64,000 nt of DNA from Tsukamurella sp. PLM1 (GCF_023168325.1 NZ_AP025688.1:3224001-3288000), one strand, 5' to 3'; counted from the first letter of the stretch, positions 49,399-61,707 are shown. Made by a program: numbers and translations. Notes: a model not told the origin generated them from the sequence alone.

Positions 49399-50331
49399 TC
49401 AACAACCTCCGCAGCCCCACGATTCCGACGGTACTCGCCGTTGGGCGCTCAGGGTGCCGGAGCCGCGGACGGCCGGGGAACTCGCGAGGTAGGCGACGGC
49501 CTGATCGGTGGAGCCGATGGTCTCCGGGTCGAACCGCGGATCGAAGTAGAGCAGTGTGAACCACACGACCGAGCGGATCGGCGGCACGAGTCCCTTGCGC
49601 CCCGCGCGCATGTACTCCCACAGGAATCGCGGGAGGTGCATCCGCCGCCCGGTGCTCGCGCGCTCGACGAACCTCGCCGCGCGCGGGAAGAACGTGAGCA
49701 TGAAGAACACGACGGTCAGCATCGCGCGGCAGCGGTGCAGATAACTGGGGTCGAAGTACATCGCCACGTCGTGCGCCACCGACCGGTGCTCCACCTCCTC
49801 CGCCCCGTGCCAGCGGCAGATGTCGGCCATCGCCGGATCGATCTCGAACTCGTCCCAGCGGCTGTTGAGCACGAACACCCCGAGGATCGCCGTGTAGTGC
49901 TCGATGGCGGCGATCAGCCACAGCCGCTCGACCATGTCGTTGTATCGCGCCTTGTTCGAGCGGTACGTCCGGGGCCCGAGCATGTGCCGGAACGCGAACT
50001 CCATCTGCCGCACGAACGGCCCCGTGTCCACCCCCTGCCGCTCGAGGTACTCGGTGACCGCTGTGTCGTGCGACGCCGCGTGCATCGCCTCCTGCCCGAT
50101 GAACCCGCGCACGGTGCGCGCGAGCTCCTCGTCCTTGATGGAGGGCAGCGCCTCGGTGAAGGCCTCGCAGAACCACCGCTCACCTTCGGGCAGTACCAGG
50201 TGCAGCACGCCCGCGATCCCCATGCTGGCGAACGGCTCCCCGGTGATCCACTCGAGCGGCGTGGCCGACCAGTCGAACGTCACGTCCCGTGCGTGCAGCT
50301 CCAGGGACTCCTGATTCTTCGCTCCGGTCAT
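49399..50331 (-). CDS. Di-iron metal-dependent hydrolase family protein (PF10118 type)
   Basis: About 310 residues. Histidine/glutamate pairs spaced as in a ferritin-like di-iron site are visible: [24 protein letters not shown] and [16 protein letters not shown]. Two hydrophobic segments ([30 protein letters not shown]) suggest membrane association. Members are annotated only as metal-dependent hydrolases; the fold suggests an oxygenase-like or lipid-related reaction. The ATG 50331 (MTGAKNQES) is preferred over 50346. A last CGGC-type cysteine pair is unusual. Confidence 0.78.
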   Translation of the reverse strand: MTGAKNQESLELHARDVTFDWSATPLEWITGEPFASMGIAGVLHLVLPEGERWFCEAFTEALPSIKDEELARTVRGFIGQEAMHAASHDTAVTEYLERQGVDTGPFVRQMEFAFRHMLGPRTYRSNKARYNDMVERLWLIAAIEHYTAILGVFVLNSRWDEFEIDPAMADICRWHGAEEVEHRSVAHDVAMYFDPSYLHRCRAMLTVVFFMLTFFPRAARFVERASTGRRMHLPRFLWEYMRAGRKGLVPPIRSVVWFTLLYFDPRFDPETIGSTDQAVAYLASSPAVRGSGTLSAQRRVPSESWGCGGC

Positions 50332-50429
50332 CGCGGCCTCCATCATTCCTACATGAGAGAATAATGACGACCTTCTATCATTTGCTTCGCGGTGTCAAGG
50401 GTCGGGGCCGGTGATGGAACCCGGCTGCG

Positions 50430-51800
50430 TCACTCCGCGGACGACGCCTGGGCCGCGTCGATCATCGCGTCGACGCTGGTCAGCTTCACGCGGGGACGAT
50501 CGTCCTCCTGCGCGAGTGAGGTCTCGTGGGCGTCGATGGCCATCCAGCCGTCGTACTCGACCAGGTTCGGAACCCGCTCGACGATGAGCTTCTCCACCTG
50601 GGCACCGTCGAACTCGCTGCGGGTCAGCTTGCCCTCGGCGACGTCGGCGAGCAGGACCGAGACGGTGTCGCGCGCGCAGTCGCGGTTCGTCGGGATCACG
50701 CCCGACGGTCCGCGCTTGATCCAGCCGACCACGTAGTGGCCCGGCAGGGGCGCACCGTCGTACCCGACGATCCGGCTGTCGGCGTTGCGGAAGACGCCTC
50801 GCTCGGTGTCGAACGGGATGCCGGGGATCGGCGTGCCGTGGTATCCGACGGCATGGATGACCAGGCCCGCGTCGTGCTCGGCGACCTCACCGGTGGGTTG
50901 CGCCTCGACGGCGCCGTCCTCTCCCGCGACGAGTTCGTTGGTCGCCACGGACACCGACGAGACACGGCCGGCCCCGCCGATACCGACCACGGAGCGCAGG
51001 AACTTGAGCACGATCCGACGGTCCGCCCCGCTCGGCTCGAGCGCGGCGAGCTTGCGCAGCTGCTTGAGGTTGTTGCGCTCGACCGGCGGACGCGCCTTGT
51101 CGCGCTCCTTGTCCTCGGCGGGCACGTCGGCGGGGTCGACGACGACGTCGACGCCGGGCAGCTTGCCCAGCTCCGCGACCTCCGCCGGCGTGAACGCAGC
51201 CTGCTCGGCGCCGCGCCGGCCGAGGACGACGACCTCCCGCACTCTCGAATCCTTGAGCGCGGCGAGGGCGTGCTCGGCCATGTCGGTGCCCTCGAGCTTC
51301 TCCGTGCCGGTGACGAGGATCCGGGCCGCGTCGAGCGCGACGTTGCCGTTGCCGATGACCACGGCGCGCTCGACGCCCAGGTCGACGTCGAGGTCGCAGC
51401 GGTCGGGGTGCCCGTTGTACCAGCCCACGAAGTCGCTGGACGGGTGGTTGCCGGGGAGCCAGGCACCGTCGACCTCGAGACGGCGGCCGCCGGACGCGCC
51501 GATCGCGTAGATCACCGCGTCGTACCACTGGGCCAGCTCGGCGGCCTGGATGTCGGTGGCCACCTCGACGTTGCCGAAGTAACGGAAGTTCTCGTGCTGC
51601 GCCGTACGGTCGAAGATCTTCGTGACCGACTTGATCGCCGGATGGTCGGGCGCGACGCCGTAGCGGACCAGGCCGAACGGCGTGGGCAGCCGGTCGAACA
51701 CGTCGACCTGCACCTCGACATCGTCCTGCTCCAACAGGTTGCCGGCGGCGAAGAACCCCGACGGCCCGGAACCCACGATCGCGACGCGCAACGGCTTCAT
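50430..51800 (-). CDS. fprA: FprA, NADPH-ferredoxin reductase
   Basis: A 456-residue flavoprotein of the adrenodoxin-reductase type, the exact length of M. tuberculosis FprA (Rv3106). VAIVGSGPSGFFAAGNL binds FAD, FGLVRYGVAPDHP is the family signature, VIGNGNVALDAAR binds NADPH, and GWIKRGPSGVIPTNR is the conserved C-terminal FAD-contacting block. It passes electrons from NADPH to ferredoxin, for cytochromes P450 or acyl desaturases such as those at the end of this window. Confidence 0.93.
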   Translation of the reverse strand: MKPLRVAIVGSGPSGFFAAGNLLEQDDVEVQVDVFDRLPTPFGLVRYGVAPDHPAIKSVTKIFDRTAQHENFRYFGNVEVATDIQAAELAQWYDAVIYAIGASGGRRLEVDGAWLPGNHPSSDFVGWYNGHPDRCDLDVDLGVERAVVIGNGNVALDAARILVTGTEKLEGTDMAEHALAALKDSRVREVVVLGRRGAEQAAFTPAEVAELGKLPGVDVVVDPADVPAEDKERDKARPPVERNNLKQLRKLAALEPSGADRRIVLKFLRSVVGIGGAGRVSSVSVATNELVAGEDGAVEAQPTGEVAEHDAGLVIHAVGYHGTPIPGIPFDTERGVFRNADSRIVGYDGAPLPGHYVVGWIKRGPSGVIPTNRDCARDTVSVLLADVAEGKLTRSEFDGAQVEKLIVERVPNLVEYDGWMAIDAHETSLAQEDDRPRVKLTSVDAMIDAAQASSAE

Positions 51801-51875
51801 CTACGGCACTCCCGACATCGACGACTCGCAACCTTCTTAGGCTGCCCAAAGTAGGAATTCTACGCCACCGCGCGG

Positions 51876-53437
51876 TCACGGTGACGCGGTCGCCGCCGCC
51901 GCGTCGCGGAACAGCAGTGCCGCGTGCAGCGAGGTCCGGGACTCGCCGTCGTCGAGATCGACGCCCAGCCGTTCCTGCAGGCCCGCGAGTCGCGCGTACA
52001 GCGTGGGCCGCGAGACGTGCAGCCGGCGCGCGAGTTCCGTCTTGTTCCCGGACGTCTCGAGGAACGCGCGGAGCAGTTCGAGGTTCCCCTCGGGTTCCGG
52101 CCCGTCCAGCACGCGGCGCAGCTCGACGGCCGCGAACGCACGCGTCCGCGGATCGTCGGCGAGCAGCGCGACGAGGCCGCGCAGCCGGGTGTCGGCGGCG
52201 CGGTGCACCCGCCCCTCGGCGTGCGGCATCGCCGCCACCACCGCCGCGACGTGCTCCGCGTCGGCCAGGCCCGACACCGCGTCGACGATGCGGCCGACGG
52301 CCGGCCCGGCCCCGATCGTCACCCCGCGCACCCCGCGCACCCGCCCGACCTCCGCGATCATCAACCGGCCGGCGTGGTCGACGGCGGCATCGGGGTCGAC
52401 TCCGGCGCAGGCGATCACGGCGTCGACTCCGGTCCCGGTGACCGAGCTGATCGCGGTGAGCCGGGCTAGGCCCAGCGCGTGCCGCACCGCGTCGTGCACG
52501 TGGACCTTGCGCCGGCGGGTACTCAGCTCGTCGTGTCCGGACTCGACGTCGACGCCGACGCACACCGGCACGTAGAACCGCGCCACCTGCAAACCCAGGG
52601 TCCGGCCCGGGCCGACGCCGAGGCCTCGTCAGGGATGCGGCCGGTCCGCAGATCGTCCAGGAGGCCGTGCTGCGCCTGCTGCTCCAGCGCCGTGCGGTCC
52701 CGCTCGACCATCTCGCGCAGCGCCAGCGCCTGCGCCGTCCGCTCGAGCACCATCTCGACGCGGGTCGTCGGCTCGGCGAGCGGTGCCACCAGGCGGGCGA
52801 AGACATTGCCGTCCGCGCCGACCGACACTGCGACCCCGTCGGAACGCGACCGGGTCGGCCATCCTGCCAGGAGGTCGGCGGTCGGGTGGCCGTGCGCTGC
52901 GAGCGCGAGCACCCGGCGCGCGGTGTCCTCGAGCGCGACCGGGGTGCCGATGAGCTCCGCCGCCCCTGCAACGATCGCGTCGGCGTCGGCCCTGCGCATC
53001 GATAGTTCGGTGAACACCTGGTGGGCGTGCCGGGCGAACTCGACCTCGTCGAACTGGTCGGCGACGATCGCGCGGTGCACCTGCTCGGTGAGCGCGACGA
53101 ACCGGATGCCCCGCCGCAGTCCGACGAGCGGCATGCCCGCCGCCTCCGCCGCGGCGATCGCGGCCGCCGGCATCCGCGGCAGCCGCGCGCTCAACTCCAC
53201 CACCAACCCCACTGCGCCCGCCTCCGCGAGCGCTGCGCAGTAGCCACCGGGGTCGGCCGCCAGGGCGGGCCCCGTGGTGAGGATCAGCTCGCCGCCGGTC
53301 AGCAGCTCGGCGACCTCGGCGGCGTCGCCGACGTGCACCCAGCGCACCTGACGGTCCAGCCCCGCCGCCACGTGGACCTCGGGGTCTCCGGCCCGCACCA
53401 CGGGCAGGGCGAGGATCTCCGCCACTGTCAGACTCAT
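51876..53437 (-). CDS. PucR family transcriptional regulator (one frameshift)
   Basis: About 520 residues. The N-terminal PucR domain opens SLTVAEILALPVVRAGDPEV. The middle is a GGDEF-like regulatory domain. The C-terminal helix-turn-helix (NKTELARRLHVSRPTLYARLAGLQERLG) is the PucR HTH_30 type. The frame changes near 52600 in a G/C-rich stretch; one added base joins ASARA to LGLQVARFYVPV. Such regulators control purine, proline, GABA or beta-alanine catabolism. It is divergent from mmsA, with 81 bases between starts. Confidence 0.88.
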
Positions 53438-53518
53438 GTGACGAAGTGTAAAACCGGGTCGGCGATCGCTGACGGAATGTCGGGGATTCGACCCCCTCGC
53501 GGGCCCCACAGTGGATGC

Positions 53519-55048
<1,530 letters not shown>

Positions 55049-55083
55049 CCCCCGAAACCCCGACGAGAGAAGGAGAACCGACG

Positions 55084-56466
55084 ATGACCGCACTCCCGGG
55101 CGGCGCGCCGCTCGAGGCCGCCGTCGCCGAGGGCGCCCGCGCCCGCGAACTCGACCGCGCCCACGTCTTCCACTCCTGGTCCGCGCAGGCGCAGCTGAAC
55201 CCGATGACCGTGATCGCGGCGGAGGGCTCCTACGTGTGGGACGGCGACGGCAACCGGCTGCTGGACTTCTCGTCTCAGCTGGTGAACACCAATGTGGGAC
55301 ACCAGCATCCGCGCGTCGTCGCCGCGATCGCGGAGCAGGCGGCGAAGCTGTGCACCATCGCACCGCAGCACGTGAACGCCGCGCGCAGCGAGGCCGCCCG
55401 TCTGATCGCCGAGCGCACCCCCGGCGACCTGAACCGGGTGTTCTTCACCAACGGCGGCGCCGACGCCATCGAGCACGCGGTGCGCATGGCCCGGCTGCAC
55501 ACCGGTAAGTACAAGGTGCTCTCGCGCTACCGCGCCTACCACGGCGGCACCGACCTCGCGATCAACCTCACGGGCGATCCGCGGCGGTTCCCCAACGACC
55601 GCGGCGCGCACGGCGTGGTCCACTTCAACGGCCCGTTCCTGTACCGCTCGGTGTTCCACGCGCAGACCGAACAGCAGGAGTGCGAGCGCGCGCTCGAGGA
55701 GCTGCGACGGGTCATCGAGCTGGAGGGCCCGTCGACCATAGCGGCGGTCGTCCTCGAGTCGATCCCCGGCACCGCCGGGATCATGATCCCGCCACCCGGT
55801 TACCTGGCCGGGGTGCGGGAGCTGTGCACCGAGTTCGGAATCGTCATGATCGCCGACGAGGTGATGGCGGGGTTCGGCCGCACCGGTAAGTGGTTCGGGA
55901 TCGAGCACGCCGCCACCGCGGCGGGACCGGTGGTGCCCGACCTGCTGGCGTTCGCCAAGGGCGTCAACTCCGGGTACGTGCCGCTCGGCGGCGTCGCGAT
56001 CGGCGACGAGATCGCCGCGACCTTCGCCGACCGCGCCTACCCGGGTGGACTCACCTACTCCGGGCATCCGCTGGCGACCGCGGCCGTGGTCGCCACCATC
56101 GAGGCGATGGAGGACGAGCGCGTCGTCGACAACGCCGCGCGGGTCGGCGCCGAGGTCATCGGCCCCGCGCTGCGCGGGATGCAGGCCAAGCACCGGTCCA
56201 TCGGCGAGGTCCGCGGCACCGGCGTGTTCTGGGCGATCGAGCTCGTCGAGGACCGCGCCACCCGCGCGCCGCTCGCGCCCTACGGCGGCACCAGTGCCGC
56301 CATGACCGAGACGGTAGCGGCGTGCAAGAAGGGCGGCCTCCTGCCCTTCGTCAACGTCAACCGCATCCACGTGGTCCCGCCGTGCACGGTGACGGCCGCC
56401 GAGGCCCGCGAGGGCCTGCGCATCCTCGACGAGGCCCTCCACCTCGCGGACGCGCACACGGCGTAA
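55084..56466 (+). CDS. Class III PLP aminotransferase (beta-alanine/omega-amino acid type)
   Basis: A 460-residue aminotransferase. The PLP-lysine is in LLAFAKGVNSGYVPLGG (about residue 287), preceded by IADEVMAGFGRTG. It is related to taurine/beta-alanine:pyruvate aminotransferases. Paired with MmsA it would turn an omega-amino acid such as beta-alanine into malonate semialdehyde and then acetyl-CoA. AGAAGGAGAACC before the ATG is a near-perfect ribosome site, which suggests high expression. It ends at a strong terminator. Confidence 0.88.
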   Translation: MTALPGGAPLEAAVAEGARARELDRAHVFHSWSAQAQLNPMTVIAAEGSYVWDGDGNRLLDFSSQLVNTNVGHQHPRVVAAIAEQAAKLCTIAPQHVNAARSEAARLIAERTPGDLNRVFFTNGGADAIEHAVRMARLHTGKYKVLSRYRAYHGGTDLAINLTGDPRRFPNDRGAHGVVHFNGPFLYRSVFHAQTEQQECERALEELRRVIELEGPSTIAAVVLESIPGTAGIMIPPPGYLAGVRELCTEFGIVMIADEVMAGFGRTGKWFGIEHAATAAGPVVPDLLAFAKGVNSGYVPLGGVAIGDEIAATFADRAYPGGLTYSGHPLATAAVVATIEAMEDERVVDNAARVGAEVIGPALRGMQAKHRSIGEVRGTGVFWAIELVEDRATRAPLAPYGGTSAAMTETVAACKKGGLLPFVNVNRIHVVPPCTVTAAEAREGLRILDEALHLADAHTA

Positions 56467-56494
56467 CCGCCGACGGACGAGCACCCGAAAAGTA

Positions 56495-56533
56495 CAGCGC
56501 CCCGGCCGGATCCTCCATCCGGCCGGGGCGCTG
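56495..56533. terminator. Strong bidirectional terminator
   Basis: A perfect 17-bp stem (CAGCGCCCCGGCCGGAT at 56495-56511 with its complement at 56517-56533) and 5-base loop between convergent genes. On the minus strand it is followed by TACTTTTCGG, a T-run, so it terminates the amidotransferase gene; on the plus strand it can end the aminotransferase operon. Confidence 0.88.
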
Positions 56534-56556
56534 TCGTCATGCCCAGGGCGCTGTCG

Positions 56557-57285
56557 TCACGACCGGGAGGCGGCGGCGTGCGCAACGAACCGGGCGATCA
56601 CCGTCGACGACGGGTCCTCCTCGGGATGCCACTGCACCCCGACCACGAGCGCCCCGCCGGGACGCTCGACGGCCTCGATCACGCGCCCCTCGGACGCGAA
56701 GGCCGTCGCCCGCAACCCCTCGCCCAGCCCCGCCACCGCCTGGTGATGGTGCGACTGCACCACGACCTCCTCCGCCCCCACGAGATCCGCCGTCCGCGTA
56801 CCGGCCACGATCCGCACCGGATGCTCCGCGAACTCGCCGTCGCGGCGAAGGTGGGAGCGGTCACCGTCGAGCGCGTCCGGGAGATGCGGCACCAGCCCGC
56901 CCCCGAGCGCCACGTTGAGGACCTCCATGCCCCGGCAGATCCCCAGCAGCGGTACGCCGCGCTCGATCGCGACGCGCGTCAGGGCGATCTCCGCGCTGTC
57001 GCGCAGCGGGTCGGTGGGCCCGGTCCGCGGGTGATCGGGTGCCCCGTAGCTCGACGGTGCGATGTCCGCCCCGCCCGCCAGCAGGAGACCGTCGACGCGA
57101 TCGAGCAGCAACTCCGGGCGCGCGGCGAGGGCACCGTCGGGCAGCGCGACGAGACAGGCCCCGCCGGCGCGCGCCACGGCCGCGCTGTAGACCTTCGGCA
57201 GCATGGTGACCTCGCGGTCCCACACCTCGCCGTAGCGGGCGCGCGTGCGGATCCCGCACACGCCGATCACGGGCGTCACCGACAC
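56557..57285 (-). CDS. Gamma-glutamyl-GABA hydrolase-like class I amidotransferase (PuuD family)
   Basis: About 242 residues. The class I glutamine-amidotransferase triad is visible: cysteine in LLGICRGMEVLN, histidine and glutamate in GVQWHPEED. PuuD releases GABA from gamma-glutamyl-GABA in putrescine breakdown. The start is GTG 57285, with CAGGAGCG eight bases upstream; the longer frame is rejected. It is divergent from the permease gene over 213 bases, a likely shared control region for the PucR protein. Confidence 0.85.
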   Translation of the reverse strand: MSVTPVIGVCGIRTRARYGEVWDREVTMLPKVYSAAVARAGGACLVALPDGALAARPELLLDRVDGLLLAGGADIAPSSYGAPDHPRTGPTDPLRDSAEIALTRVAIERGVPLLGICRGMEVLNVALGGGLVPHLPDALDGDRSHLRRDGEFAEHPVRIVAGTRTADLVGAEEVVVQSHHHQAVAGLGEGLRATAFASEGRVIEAVERPGGALVVGVQWHPEEDPSSTVIARFVAHAAASRS

Positions 57286-57498
57286 TGCTCGCTCCTGATT
57301 CAGAGGGGTATTCGCGAATCGTAGCCATCCAGCACCACCTGGAAGATTTACGATCTGTAGCGCATCATGACCGATCCCTGACATTCCGTCCGACCCCGAA
57401 GGCCCTCCCCGCGGTCACGCTTGTGATCGGATCCTGTGATCCCAATCACGATGCGGCGCGGCCTCCCGGTACGCGTCCTGCACAACCGGAGGTAAGAC
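57286..57498. promoter_or_regulatory. Divergent control region between the amidotransferase and permease genes
   Basis: 213 non-coding bases, AT-richer than the genes. TTGTGATCGGATCCTGTGATC (57420-57440) holds GTGATC twice at 13-14 base spacing and is followed by CCCAATCACGA, a possible inverted partner. These are operator candidates for the PucR-type regulator encoded 4 kb away, by position only. Confidence 0.4.
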
Positions 57499-59325
57499 GT
57501 GGGCGAGTCCCCGGCACTCAAGAAGGCTCTGAGCGAGCGACAACTGCGGATGATCGCGATCGGAGGAGTGATCGGCGCCGGCCTGTTCGTGGGCTCCGGG
57601 GTGGTCATCCGCGCCACCGGCCCCGGCGCGTTCCTCACCTACGGCCTGGCCGGGGTCCTGGTCATCATGATCATGCGGATGCTCGCCGAGATGGCCGTGT
57701 CGAACCCGTCGACAGGCTCGTTCTCGGACTATTCGCGCGCCGCGCTCGGCGACTGGGCCGGCTTCTCGACGGGGTGGCTGTACTGGTACTTCTGGGTGGT
57801 CGTGGTGGGCTTCGAGGCCATCGCCGGCGCGAAGATCATCCAACTGTGGATGCCCGGGGCGCCGTTGTGGCTGACGTCGATGATCCTGCTGGCGCTGATG
57901 ACCGCGACCAACCTGTTCTCCGTCTCGTCGTTCGGCGAGTTCGAGTTCTGGTTCGCCGGGCTCAAGGTGGCCGCGATCATCGCGTTCCTGGTGCTCGGCA
58001 GTTGTTTCGTGTTCGGCCTGTGGCCGGGCAAGTCGATGGACCTGTCGAACCTCACCGAGCACGGCGGGTTCTTCCCGCTCGGCGCCGGCGCCGTCACCGT
58101 GGGCGTGGTCACCGTGATCTTCTCGATGATGGGCGCCGAGATCGCGACCATCGCGGCGGCGGAGTCCGAGAATCCGCAGAAGGCCGTGGCCCGCGCCGCC
58201 AACTCGGTGATCGTGCGCATCGCGGTCTTCTTCGTGGGCTCGGCGTTCCTGCTGACCTGCATCCTGCCGTGGAACGGCCCCGAGCTCGCCGCGTCGCCGT
58301 TCGTGTCCGCATTCGAGGCGATGGGCATCCCGTACGCGCAGCACATCATGAACGCCGTCGTGCTCACGGCCGTCCTGAGCTGCCTCAACTCCGGCATGTA
58401 CAGCGCGTCGCGGATGCTGTTCGTGCTGGCCGCCCGCCGCGAGGCGCCGCCGCAGCTGATGAAGGTGTCCGCATCGGGCGTGCCCGTGCGCGCGATCCTG
58501 GCGTCGTCGGTGATCGGCTTCCTGTGCGTGATCGCCGCGGCGTTCTGGGAGAGCACCATCTTCACGTTCCTGCTGAACTCGTCGGGCGCCGTGATCATCT
58601 TCGTCTACCTGCTGATCGCGATCTCGCAGACGGTGCTCCGGTTCCGCAACGGCTCCGAGGGCCTGTCGGTCAAGATGTGGCTGTTCCCCGTGCTGTCGCT
58701 GGTCACGATCGTCGCGATGATCGCCGTTCTCGTGCAGATGTACATCGACGGCAGCACCCGCTCGCAGCTGCTGCTCAGCCTCGGGGCGTGGGCCGTGATC
58801 ATCGGCCTGTTCTTCGCGAACCGGTGGTTCCTGAGCCGTCGCCCCGCACCCGCCGCGCAGTCCGACGGTGCCGCCGCCCCCGCGCGGGTGGTCGTCCTGG
58901 CCAACCAGACCGTCGAGTCCGGCGAACTGCTCGCCGAGCTGCGGCGCATGGGGGCCACCGAGCACACCCGCTTCCACGTGGTCGTGCCCGTCAACCCCAT
59001 CGAGATGGGTACCGGCGAGACGCACGGCCCGCTCGAGATCTGGGACGAGACCCGGCACCGCGCCGAGAAGCGGCTGCAGCGCACCGTCGACGCCCTGCGG
59101 GAGGACGGCTTCGAGGCCGACGGTGAGCTCGGCGACTACCGGCCGCTGCGGGCGCTCGCGACCGCGGTCGCGGCCTTCGGGCCCGATCACATCGTCATCT
59201 CGACGCTGCCGCCGGAGACCTCGGTGTGGCACCGGTTCGACGTGGTCGACCGCGCTCGCGCGGAGCACCACCTGCCCGTCACGCACGTGATCGCCACGGC
59301 GCACGCACAGGGGTCGCCCGCATGA
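57499..59325 (+). CDS. APC family amino-acid permease (GabP-like) with a C-terminal soluble domain
   Basis: 608 residues, against about 460-490 for standard permeases. The first ~460 residues have the APC opening RQLRMIAIGGVIGAGLFVGSG and about twelve hydrophobic segments, resembling GABA/aromatic permeases. The last ~150 residues are soluble: VVVLANQTVESGELLAELRR, FHVVVPVNP and DHIVISTLPPE resemble a universal-stress-protein-type or nucleotide-binding Rossmann-like domain. The start is GTG 57499. The stop overlaps the next gene, a stand-alone universal stress protein, by four bases (ATGA). Together they suggest nucleotide-responsive control of uptake. Confidence 0.85.
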   Translation: MGESPALKKALSERQLRMIAIGGVIGAGLFVGSGVVIRATGPGAFLTYGLAGVLVIMIMRMLAEMAVSNPSTGSFSDYSRAALGDWAGFSTGWLYWYFWVVVVGFEAIAGAKIIQLWMPGAPLWLTSMILLALMTATNLFSVSSFGEFEFWFAGLKVAAIIAFLVLGSCFVFGLWPGKSMDLSNLTEHGGFFPLGAGAVTVGVVTVIFSMMGAEIATIAAAESENPQKAVARAANSVIVRIAVFFVGSAFLLTCILPWNGPELAASPFVSAFEAMGIPYAQHIMNAVVLTAVLSCLNSGMYSASRMLFVLAARREAPPQLMKVSASGVPVRAILASSVIGFLCVIAAAFWESTIFTFLLNSSGAVIIFVYLLIAISQTVLRFRNGSEGLSVKMWLFPVLSLVTIVAMIAVLVQMYIDGSTRSQLLLSLGAWAVIIGLFFANRWFLSRRPAPAAQSDGAAAPARVVVLANQTVESGELLAELRRMGATEHTRFHVVVPVNPIEMGTGETHGPLEIWDETRHRAEKRLQRTVDALREDGFEADGELGDYRPLRALATAVAAFGPDHIVISTLPPETSVWHRFDVVDRARAEHHLPVTHVIATAHAQGSPA

Positions 59326-60210
59326 CGCTCATGGCCGGGTTCAGCGCCAGCCGGCACAGTTCCGCCCCGGTCGAGCTGGCCGCGCAGATCGCCCGGACCA
59401 CGGGCGAGTCGATCATCGCGGCGTCGGTGATCGAGCGCCGCCTGCCGCCGCAGGCCGATCCGATCGAGGACGAGTACGCCGGGCACGTCGCGACCGCCGC
59501 GGAACGCGCCCTGCTGGGCGCCGTCGACGAACTGCCGCGCGGCACCGGGATCACCGTCGAGGTGCAACACGCGCGATCGGTCCCGGACGGCCTGATGGCG
59601 CTCGCCGCGGCGCACGACGTCAGCGTGGTGACCGTGGATCGTCGTCGTCCGGACTGCTCGGCCGGGTCGCGCTCGGCGGCGTCACGAACCGGCTGGTGCA
59701 CACCGCCGCGGTGCCCGTCGCGATCGCACCCCGCGCGTACCGCCCGGGGCCGGTGCCCGTGCGCCGGTTGACGGTGGCGTACGGCGGCAACGCCGATGCC
59801 AACGGCCTACTCGAGGCGGCTGCGGAGCTCGCCGGGCGGTGGGGCGTGCAGTTGCGGGTGGTCTCGTTCTCAGTGCGGGACGTGGCCGCGTACTCGGCGA
59901 TGATCAACACCGCGGAAGCGGAGCGTTTGGTGCTGCGCAGCTGGTGGGAGCGCACCCGCGCGGACGTGGACGAGCGCCTCGCCCGGACCGGCGGCGCACC
60001 GTCGGCTGCGGACGTGCAGATCGAGCTGGGCACCGGCCCCGACTGGCGGGCGGCCGTCGAGAGCATCGAGTGGCGGCCCGGGGACCTGTTGCTCCTCGGG
60101 TCCGGGCGGCGGCGCCGCTGCAGCACGTGTTCCTCGGATCGGCGGCCGCACGGATCATCCGCGCCTCGCCGGTCCCGGTGATGATCCTGCCCCGCCGCGC
60201 CGCGGACTGA
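59322..60210 (+). CDS. Universal stress protein with two USP domains (two frameshifts)
   Basis: About 296 residues. Two USP-like domains each end in the nucleotide-binding pattern: GLLGRVALGGVTNRLVHTAAVPVAI and the later PLQHVFLGSAAARIIRASPVPVMI. The frame breaks near 59640 (accgtggatcg) and near 60110 (tccgggcgg); one added G at each restores the protein. It is translationally coupled to the permease whose own tail resembles it. The role is likely ATP- or cAMP-dependent modulation of the transporter, which is inference. Confidence 0.8.
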
Positions 60211-60251
60211 AACCGCCGATCGCGGTCGACGGGGCCGGACGCGGGGCCGGG

Positions 60252-61674
60252 TCAGCCCGCGACGGCGCCGCCGCGACGGCGCGCGGCGCGACGGGCGCGC
60301 TTGGCCTCGACCTCGAGGCGCTTCTGCTCGACCTTGTGCCGCGCCGCCTCGGCGATCGCGGTACGCAGGCCCACGCGCTCCACCTCCTGCTGGGCGGCGT
60401 GCGCCGCCTCACGGGCGTGGGTGAGGCGGTCGTGCGCGCTCTCCTGCGCATGCGCCAGCCGCTCCTGGGCGGACTCGGGCGTGGACGAGGCGCTCGTGCG
60501 CGGCCTCCTGCGCGTGCGCGAGGCGCCCCTTGACGGCGGCGAACCGCAGCTCAGAGGCCGTTTCGGGCGCGTCGTCCGAGGTGGCGCGCAGCCAGCGGTC
60601 GGGCAGCGACAGCTTCGCGATGGTGCGCTGCGACAGGTAGTACTGCCGCAGCAGCGGGCCCTCGGTGTAGGGGAGGTCGTACTTCTCACAGATCGCGCGG
60701 ACCTCGACGGCGATCTCGGACAGCCGGTTCGACGGCAGGTCCGGGAACATGTGGTGCTCGATCTGGTAGCTCAGGTTGCCCGTCATGAAGTCCATGGCGG
60801 GGCCGCCGGAGATGTTCGCGCTGCCCAGCATCTGGCGCAGGTACCACTCGCCTGGCGTCTCATCGACGATGGATTCGGTGGTGAACTTCTCGGCACCGTC
60901 GGGGAAGTGCCCGCAGAAGATGACGACGTACGTCCAGATGTTGCGGATCACGTTGGCCGTGAGGTTCGCCGAGAGCGTGCGCCCGAACGAACCGCCCACG
61001 GCCTTGCTGATCGCAGGGTAGAGCAGGAAGTCCTTGCCCAGCTGCCGCGAGGCCTTCACGCCCAGCTCACGGAGCTGCTTGCGGGTCTGCGGCCACGGCT
61101 TGTTGCCGGCGATGGCCTCGGCCAGCTCGATGTCGTGAAGGGCGATGCCCCACTCGAAGGTGAGCCCCAGGAAGAGGTTGTTGAGGAACTGCGCGGAGCG
61201 CTTGGCCTGCCACTGCTCGTCGCGGGTGACGCGGAGCACGCCGTAGCCCACGTCGAGATCCTTGCCCACGACGTTGGTGTACTTGTGGTGCAGGAAGTTG
61301 TGCGAGTGCTTCCAATGCGCACCGGGACACGCCATGTCCCACTCCCACGTGGTGGAGTGGATCTCGGGGTCGTTCATCCAGTCCCACTGCCCGTGCATCA
61401 CGTTGTGCCCGAGCTCCATGTTCTCGATGATCTTCGCGACCCCGAGCATGCCCGCGCCCGCCGCCCAGAACCATCGACTCCTGGAGCCGAGGATGGTCAG
61501 CCTGCCCGCCGCCTCGAGGGCGCGCTGGGCTCGGATCACGCCACGGATGTACCGCGCATCCCGCTCACCGCGGGACGCCTCGACCTCGGCGCGGATCGCG
61601 TCGAGCTCGCGTGCGAGTTGCTCGATGTCGGCGTCATCGAGGTGTGCGTATTCGCCGACATCTGTGATAGCCAC
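60252..61674 (-). CDS. desA3: Membrane acyl-CoA desaturase with a C-terminal hendecad coiled-coil extension (one frameshift)
   Basis: About 474 residues. The desaturase part (1-390) has the histidine boxes HNVMH, HSHNFLHHK and QIEHH, and two hydrophobic regions. It uses di-iron and needs an electron donor. After the usual end (APETASELRF) comes an extra ~85 residues of 11-residue repeats, RLAHAQEAAHE, RLVHA.ESAQE, RLAHAQESAHD, RLTHAREAAHA, then a basic tail. The frame breaks inside the repeats near 60485. Its N-terminus MAITDVGEYAHLDDADIEQL matches that of the next gene, so the two are recent paralogues. Confidence 0.88.
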
Positions 61675-61707
61675 GTCTTCAGGCTACGCGTAGTGCGGCC
61701 GTCCGCG

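Noticed and set aside
57415..59304. A 629-codon open frame on the minus strand
   Set aside because: It is antisense to the permease; its histidine- and arginine-rich product has no recognisable domain.
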